A stretch of DNA of 64,000 nucleotides from positions 1-64,000 of the forward strand of contig JAFZFP010000005.1 in assembly GCA_017555905.1 (NCBI GenBank). The letters are read 5' to 3'. The translations under genes and the position numbers were made by a program. Under the pieces are notes generated by a model. The model was not told the DNA's origin. It made no database searches and saw only the letters and a program-made list of their open reading frames with translations. Shown in pieces: positions 58,979 through 64,000 of the stretch. Source of the DNA: Alistipes sp. GTDB lineage: Bacteria > Bacteroidota > Bacteroidia > Bacteroidales > Rikenellaceae. Position 1 is the first letter of the stretch, and the number at the start of each line of letters is the position of its first letter.

Positions 58979-60847
58979 TTACTCATTGAGTTCCAACCAG
59001 CGCATCTCCTTCTCGTCGATGAGGGCTATGAGTTCCTCTATGCGCTCAGAACACTTGGTGAGGCGGTCGTAGGGTAGTGTACCCGATGAGAGTTCCTCCT
59101 CAAGTTGTTTGCGTTCCTCGGTCCACGAGGCTAAGTCACGCTCAATCTGCTCCAACTCCTTCTGCTCCTTGAACGACAGTTTGCGCTTCGAGGTGTCGTG
59201 GGTGCGCTGTTGTTGTGGCTTCTGGGGGGCAGAGTTACGTTCGGCACTACGCTCCGCAGCCTCCTTCTCCTTGATATACTCACGGTATTCGCTATAGTGT
59301 CCAACGAAGTCCTTGATGCGACCATTACCCTCGAAGACAAAGAGGTGATCGACGCACTTATCAAGGAAATAACGGTCGTGCGATACGATTAATAAGCCCC
59401 CCTTAAACTCGCTTAAGTACTCCTCCAAGACGTTTAACGTCATAATATCAAGGTCGTTGGTAGGCTCATCGAGAATCAGCATATTTGGGTTCTGCATAAG
59501 TACGGTGAGCAGATAGAGACGACGACGCTCGCCACCACTCAGGATATCGACACGCTTGTTGAAGGTCTCGTGAGGGAAGAGGAAACGATTGAGATATGTC
59601 GTGGCTGAGATGGTGTGGCCGTCCGAAGCCTTTACCACATCGGCAATATCCTGTACGCACTCCAATACAGTCTGTCCAGGCTTAAAGGTTATGCCTCGCT
59701 GTGAGTAGTAGCCTATACGGAGTGTTTCGCCCTGCTCAATAACACCAGAGTCGGGAGCCAAACGGCCCGACATAAGATTGAGAAAGGTGGTCTTTCCCAC
59801 GCCATTGCGACCTACGATGCCCACACGCTCACCACGTGTAAACTTATATGAGAAGTTGTCGAGCATAGTCTGCCCGTCGAACTTCAGCGACACATCCATA
59901 CAGTCAATAATCTTGCGACCAAGGCGTGATGAGGCTACATCTATCTCTACGATGTCTGTGCGAAGGCTTACAGAGGCCTTGTCCTTGAGGTCGTAGAAGG
60001 CGTTAATGCGGTAGCGAGCCTTGCCCGTGCGGGCCTGAGGTGTGCTACGTATCCACTCCAACTCCCTGCGTAGTAAGTTGCGCGACTTATCTATCTCGGC
60101 CTGCATATTCAGGTATCGCTCCTCTCGCTTTTCGAGGTATTCGCTATAGTTGCCACGGTAGGCAAACAACTTACCATGGTCAATCTCCATAATGGTATTG
60201 CAGACTCGGTCTAAGAAGTAGCGGTCGTGTGTTACCATAAGGAGGGTGCAACGTGAACGCTGAAGATAGCCTTCGAGATACTCGATAATGTCGATGTCTA
60301 AGTGGTTTGTAGGCTCATCCATAATCAGGAAGTCGGCATTCTGGAGCATCATACAAGCCAATGCTACACGCTTGGCCTCTCCTCCTGAGAGTTCGCCCAT
60401 AGGCTGATTCCATCGTTCAAGTTTTAGTGACGAAAGTACCTGTCGAATCTTCTGCTCGATACTCCAACCATCCGAGGCATCCATACCTGCTATGGCACGC
60501 TCAAGGCGCTTCTCGTCGCCACTCTCCAAGGCCTCCTCATACTCCTTGAGTTCGGGAGAGAGTGAACCCATATGAGAATATACCTCCTCGAAGATGGTGC
60601 GCTTGGGGTCGAAGGTGGTATCCTGATCGAGAAAGGCAACACGGATATCCTTCATAAACTTAACCTCGCCATCTCTGTCGGAGTGCTCCACGCCAGCCAA
60701 AATCTTGAGCAACGAGGACTTACCAGTGCCGTTGGGCGCAACGAGGGTTATCTTGTCACCTTCGTTTATATTAAAACTGATACCCTGGAATAGCACTCTA
60801 TCGCCATAGGATTTAGATATATTTTCAACTTGTAGATAACTTGCCAT
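58979..60847 (-). CDS. ABC-F family ATPase (Uup-like)
   Basis: A 622-residue soluble twin-ATPase protein without membrane segments. First cassette: Walker A APNGTGKSS (37-45), signature LSGGEAKRVALACM, Walker B ADFLIMDEPTNHLD. Second cassette: Walker A GRNGVGKTT (about 350), signature LSGGERRRLYLL, MLILDEPTNDLD. The linker between cassettes (SRNLLRRELEWIRSTPQARTGKARYRINAFYDL) is the arginine-rich ABC-F type, and the C-terminus is a coiled coil (KELEQIERDLASWTEERKQLEEELS). This matches Uup, which binds DNA junctions or ribosomes. It is not an antibiotic-target-protection type judged by linker length, although this is uncertain. Confidence 0.92.
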   Translation of the reverse strand: MASYLQVENISKSYGDRVLFQGISFNINEGDKITLVAPNGTGKSSLLKILAGVEHSDRDGEVKFMKDIRVAFLDQDTTFDPKRTIFEEVYSHMGSLSPELKEYEEALESGDEKRLERAIAGMDASDGWSIEQKIRQVLSSLKLERWNQPMGELSGGEAKRVALACMMLQNADFLIMDEPTNHLDIDIIEYLEGYLQRSRCTLLMVTHDRYFLDRVCNTIMEIDHGKLFAYRGNYSEYLEKREERYLNMQAEIDKSRNLLRRELEWIRSTPQARTGKARYRINAFYDLKDKASVSLRTDIVEIDVASSRLGRKIIDCMDVSLKFDGQTMLDNFSYKFTRGERVGIVGRNGVGKTTFLNLMSGRLAPDSGVIEQGETLRIGYYSQRGITFKPGQTVLECVQDIADVVKASDGHTISATTYLNRFLFPHETFNKRVDILSGGERRRLYLLTVLMQNPNMLILDEPTNDLDIMTLNVLEEYLSEFKGGLLIVSHDRYFLDKCVDHLFVFEGNGRIKDFVGHYSEYREYIKEKEAAERSAERNSAPQKPQQQRTHDTSKRKLSFKEQKELEQIERDLASWTEERKQLEEELSSGTLPYDRLTKCSERIEELIALIDEKEMRWLELNE

Positions 60848-60877
60848 ATAGCAACTTATTATAATTTGTTATTTCAA

Positions 60878-61378
60878 TCAAATATTTAGGTCAAAAGCCT
60901 CTCTTTCTCCACTCTCGTAGAGTATTAGCCCAGTGTGTTTAAAGCCGAGACGTTCGAGCAGGGAGAGCATACGAATATTGCCCTTGTGGGTATCAATGCG
61001 GAATCCTGAGAGATTGGCCTCCTTGGCCTTGGTTATAGCATATTGCATTAACTCAGTGGCTATACCTTTGCGGCGGAGTGCGTTTCGGATGCAGAGACGG
61101 TGAACAACAACATAATCCTTCGAGGTGTTCCACTCGCGTTCATCTATTTGATTATATGCCTCCTTTCCACTAAGGACAATAGCCGAGTAGCCAACGATAC
61201 CCTCTGTTGCATCCTCGTATATATAGCCTTGTTGGAGCGCAATATCACTTAGGATGATATCACGAGTTGGGTAGCCATCTTGCCACTGGTCGATGCCAAG
61301 TTCGGCTAATGCCTTTTGGGCATCGCCTACAATTGCCATAATGGCATCAATATCTTCAGGGCGGGCTTGGCGTATCAT
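60878..61378 (-). CDS. GNAT family N-acetyltransferase
   Basis: A 166-residue GNAT-fold acetyltransferase: IRQARPEDIDAIMAIVGDAQKAL at the start, GYSAIVLSG strand, VHRLCIRNALRRKGIATELMQYAITKA (acetyl-CoA-binding R-x-x-G-x-A motif at about residue 105) and GFRIDTHKGNIRMLSLLERLGFKHTG. The acceptor is unknown. It overlaps the permease gene by four bases (ATGA), so it is in the same operon as the ABC transporter. Confidence 0.88.
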   Translation of the reverse strand: MIRQARPEDIDAIMAIVGDAQKALAELGIDQWQDGYPTRDIILSDIALQQGYIYEDATEGIVGYSAIVLSGKEAYNQIDEREWNTSKDYVVVHRLCIRNALRRKGIATELMQYAITKAKEANLSGFRIDTHKGNIRMLSLLERLGFKHTGLILYESGEREAFDLNI

Positions 61379-62571
61379 CGTTTACGAGATATCTCCTTGA
61401 TTTTGCGATTTATAACAAAGATGTTAAATGCCGTAATAAGCGCGGTTAGTGCTACGCCTACAACAATCGACGCGATTGGCGAACTTGATATTGTAATGCC
61501 GTCAAGTTGTGATAGGTAGTCACTATAGATGTTCTGTGCCACGAAGATGACCGCAAGGCTTAGTATAAGAATAGCACCATTGAGTGCAAGGGTCAAGGCG
61601 TTGTATGGCATAGCCACACGGCTTGGGGTGTAGCCAATGAGTGTCAGTGTCTCGAGTTTTGTAATATTCTTCTGCAACAACAGATGAATACTAAGTGTTA
61701 GGATTATTATAGACAAAAGGCTGAATATAACGCCAATAACAACGATTATCGCAACACATACTTTAAGTATAAATAGAGCCTTTCCGCTCTCGGCCGGCTT
61801 ACTCTCCAATACGTAGTCGTTCGCCTCGAGGAACTCCATAAGGTTGGGATCGCTGGGGTTTGCAACCTCAAGTATAAGACGTGTTGGGAAGTCTGTCGCT
61901 ACATTGGCATAGTAACCATTCGCCCACGACATAAAGGCCTCAGGAACGAGAATGGTGTTAATACGGTCCGAAAAACCTGCAACTCGCCCCGTAAACTCGT
62001 TGGTGTGGCCATTTCCCGAGAGTTCGATGCCGAGGTTTACGCTCTTAACCATCGTCTCGGTAATTTGTGGCAACTTCTGAGTGCTACTAAAGCCGAAGTT
62101 ATAGAGGTTAAGGTAGTTGCGAGGGAGAATGATAGGAATTGTTGTGTCGCCCTCCGTAAAACCCCACGTATCGGGAATTGCATCGATAAACTCGTCGGGG
62201 ATAGATTCGAAGAATAGCATCGTTGAGAGTCTACGGCCGCCAAAGACAATGCTACCATCCACCTCGAACTGAGAGGATGTAAATCGACCGACGCTCTTTA
62301 CAAATTCCTGATTCTGAAGTTCTTCGATATCATCGTTGCTAAACGATGTGGCGTTGATGCCAACACGCTTTACTGGGTGGGTAACTACTATATAGTCGTT
62401 GCCGATAATGGCCTCTTCGCCCGAGAGAAGTGGCTTTAGGTCGCTATATATCTGTACGCCAGCAAGGATGACGACCATTCCTATTAGGTTGGCAATGAAG
62501 AAGATAGCCAACTCGAAAATGCTGATGTGCTTACGGAGAAGTTGCCAGATGAGCGTTATAGATTTAGACAT
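61375..62571 (-). CDS. FtsX/MacB-like ABC transporter permease
   Basis: A 398-residue inner-membrane protein: one N-terminal membrane segment (FELAIFFIANLIGMVVILAGVQIY, 18-41), a large periplasmic domain (45-265) and three C-terminal segments (VCVAIIVVIGVIFSLLSIIILTLSIHLLL, ALNGAILILSLAVIFVAQNI, SSPIASIVVGVALTALITAFNIF). This is the FtsX/MacB topology used for lipoprotein sorting, efflux or mechanotransmission. Its partner ATPase gene overlaps it by 16 bases. Confidence 0.85.
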   Translation of the reverse strand: MSKSITLIWQLLRKHISIFELAIFFIANLIGMVVILAGVQIYSDLKPLLSGEEAIIGNDYIVVTHPVKRVGINATSFSNDDIEELQNQEFVKSVGRFTSSQFEVDGSIVFGGRRLSTMLFFESIPDEFIDAIPDTWGFTEGDTTIPIILPRNYLNLYNFGFSSTQKLPQITETMVKSVNLGIELSGNGHTNEFTGRVAGFSDRINTILVPEAFMSWANGYYANVATDFPTRLILEVANPSDPNLMEFLEANDYVLESKPAESGKALFILKVCVAIIVVIGVIFSLLSIIILTLSIHLLLQKNITKLETLTLIGYTPSRVAMPYNALTLALNGAILILSLAVIFVAQNIYSDYLSQLDGITISSSPIASIVVGVALTALITAFNIFVINRKIKEISRKR

Positions 62572-63200
62572 AGGTCGTAGTCGAAATTAATATGTTTACC
62601 AATTGAGGTGGCAATAATGCCGGCGCCCTTTGCCTTGGCGTCGCGCTCGATAATAGTGCGCATAATCTCGCTATTTGCGTCGTCGAGATGGGAGATCGGT
62701 TCGTCAAGAAGTAGAAAACTATAGGGCTGGCAGAGCGCACGAATGAGTGCCACGCGCTGTTGCTGACCAAAGGATATGCGGTCGATGCGTGTGTCTATCT
62801 TGTCGGAAATTCCCAACTCCTCAAATAGGGCTAAAATCTCGGACTGGCTCTTCGAGTGAGTGATATTATTCTTTATCTCAACATTCTGTAGAGCAGTGAG
62901 TTCGCCAAAAAGTTTGAGGTCTTGGAATAGGTGGCTTATGCTCTGCTGTCGAATCTCACACCACTGGTTGGTAGAGAGAGTGCTAATGTCGTTATTGTCG
63001 AAGAGTATTGTGCCCTGATAGTCGCCACGCTGACCATAGAGATAACTGCAAAGCGTGGACTTTCCTGTGCCTGATGAGGCATTGATAAGATAGCGTTTGC
63101 CTCGCTCGAAACTAAAGTCCTTGCCCCATATATCGCCACTAAGATCCTCTCTGTTGGAAAAAATCTGAGGGACTACTCGGTTTAATCTAATAATATCCAT
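62556..63200 (-). CDS. ABC transporter ATP-binding protein
   Basis: A 214-residue ATPase with Walker A NASSGTGKST (about 39-48), Q-loop HLFQDLKLFGELTALQNVEI, the signature ISFGQQQRVAL (the usual LSGGQ reads ISFGQ) and Walker B FLLLDEPISHLDD. It pairs with the overlapping FtsX-like permease gene. The atypical signature suggests divergence from LolD or MacB ATPases. Its substrate is unknown; the DUF4836 lipoprotein gene upstream may belong to the same system. Confidence 0.9.
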   Translation of the reverse strand: MDIIRLNRVVPQIFSNREDLSGDIWGKDFSFERGKRYLINASSGTGKSTLCSYLYGQRGDYQGTILFDNNDISTLSTNQWCEIRQQSISHLFQDLKLFGELTALQNVEIKNNITHSKSQSEILALFEELGISDKIDTRIDRISFGQQQRVALIRALCQPYSFLLLDEPISHLDDANSEIMRTIIERDAKAKGAGIIATSIGKHINFDYDLCLNL

Positions 63201-63212
63201 ATATGCTGATTA

Positions 63213-64000
63213 TTAGAATAGTGTTTTATTTATCTCACCTATTACAATAGGTAGGAATAGGTCGCTTAACTGCTTGAGTGAATTCTCCTCTTGATTGTCA
63301 AATGAGATGACCACTTGGTTGTGATCGCACTCCATAATTGCAATATAACCGAAACTAAGCATAGGTGCAAATGCGCTGTAAAGAGTGTAGGTCTCGCTGT
63401 CCAATAGCCTCTTGCTTGCCGATTCTATAAAGGTAGATGTTGTCAAGTTATCGAAGTCCACTACTATATAGCCGAGGGAGTTTTCGAGTTCCGTAGCCCA
63501 CGTCTTCTCGGTTGCTGGTGCTGTTGCTGGTTCGAGTTTAGTGTTTACGCCCGCAAAGAGGAGCCCAGACTCATTCTGCTGGAGGGTGAAGTTGTAGTTA
63601 CCTAACTTAGTATTATAGTGGTTGTCACCTACCTTGCGGAGCAGACCCATAGTAAAATATGGGATATTTGAGATAATGTAACTATCTGCAACATCTACCA
63701 TTGCGGATGCCTTAAGGTCACTTATTGAGGGTACTAACTGCGTGCCACCCCAGTAGTAGTCTACCTTCTCGACTATCTTGCCGTCAAGGGTCTCAAGTGC
63801 TATTGTAACATCGCCATTGATGGACTCCATAACGTCGTTTGCAACGGCAAAATATATTGCCATTTCATTGCCGAAATTAGCGTAATGTCGAACAGTCTCG
63901 TTGCTTATTATCTCGTTGAATAACTCGGCTAACGTAGTTCCATTAATGCCTAAGTTGGCAACTGCAATTACGTTATTGCTTAGGTAGTTAAGGTGATTGT
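63213..64000 (-). CDS. DUF4836-like protein, C-terminal part (5' end outside window)
   Basis: The frame is open to the window edge: upstream of the internal Met at 63863 it continues as NVIAVANLGINGTTLAELFN and further, so the visible 262 codons are only the C-terminal part. The style (repeated small-residue beta strands, GKLDGKIVEKVDYYWGG-like segments, SYIISNIPYFTMGLL, LSFGYIAIMECDHNQVVISFDNQEENSLKQL) fits the Bacteroidota DUF4836 family of periplasmic or outer-membrane lipoproteins of unknown role. It is 12 bases upstream of the ABC ATPase gene, so it starts or belongs to that operon. Confidence 0.65.
   Translation of the reverse strand, partial: NHLNYLSNNVIAVANLGINGTTLAELFNEIISNETVRHYANFGNEMAIYFAVANDVMESINGDVTIALETLDGKIVEKVDYYWGGTQLVPSISDLKASAMVDVADSYIISNIPYFTMGLLRKVGDNHYNTKLGNYNFTLQQNESGLLFAGVNTKLEPATAPATEKTWATELENSLGYIVVDFDNLTTSTFIESASKRLLDSETYTLYSAFAPMLSFGYIAIMECDHNQVVISFDNQEENSLKQLSDLFLPIVIGEINKTLF

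Overview
The window looks like chromosomal DNA of a gut-type Bacteroidales bacterium, tentatively Rikenellaceae/Alistipes-like; the genus is inference. The signs are Bacteroidota promoters (TTTG, about 20 bases, then TAnnTTTG) before many genes, few Shine-Dalgarno sites, TonB-dependent receptors with carboxypeptidase-like N-termini, BACON-domain lipoproteins, families mostly confined to this phylum (DUF4301, DUF4836, DUF4919, DUF5106, DUF5689, DUF2764) and a V/A-type rather than F-type ATPase operon.

Layout. 1-1715: end of serA and a DUF1015 gene. 1716-2577: a 44-codon gene, tRNA-Leu(UAA) and a 98-bp perfect duplication of the tRNA 3' end plus terminator. 2578-8107: comEC, a Pro-Glu lipoprotein, a Cys-rich/small-HTH gene pair, upp, a DedA/YqaA-like protein and ffh. 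8177-13515: a clostripain-like lipoprotein, DUF4919, dapA and ligA. 13680-18659: an acidic protein, a zeta-toxin-like kinase coupled to a 54-residue partner, a LuxC-type acyl-CoA reductase, a thioredoxin-like lipoprotein and argS. 18660-21396: an island resembling a replication module, with nineteen 22-bp iteron-like repeats, a RepA/RecA-like ATPase, a zinc-finger/Toprim-like primase, and two inverted copies of a 42-44 bp palindrome, one of them in frame inside the primase-like gene. 21402-30561: dusB, a DUF819 protein, a BASS transporter/acyltransferase/Omp85-like trio, a small lipoprotein and a TonB receptor. 30727-40049: rpiB, typA, a DUF4301 protein, the murB-tilS-holA operon with a degenerate class IV aminotransferase-like protein, and a ROK kinase. 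40418-47934: the V-type ATPase operon (E, DUF2764, A, B, D, I, K). 48055-49074: ruvB. 49342-58916: a five-gene cell-surface operon. 58979-64000: an ABC-F protein, then a GNAT, FtsX-like permease, ABC ATPase and DUF4836 operon cut by the window end.

Two regions stand out. The 49342-58916 operon joins a multidomain OB-fold lipoprotein, a DRGH-type DNA/RNA endonuclease lipoprotein, a secreted endonuclease/exonuclease/phosphatase-fold enzyme, a TonB receptor and a DUF5689 lipoprotein. It reads as a dedicated system to bind, cut, dephosphorylate and import extracellular nucleic acid. The 18.8-21.4 kb island reads as a captured replicon core without integrase or mobilisation genes. The V-ATPase proteolipid keeps the residues known to coordinate sodium in the Enterococcus hirae enzyme, which suggests a sodium-translocating pump. 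All functions come from reading motifs; no database search was run.
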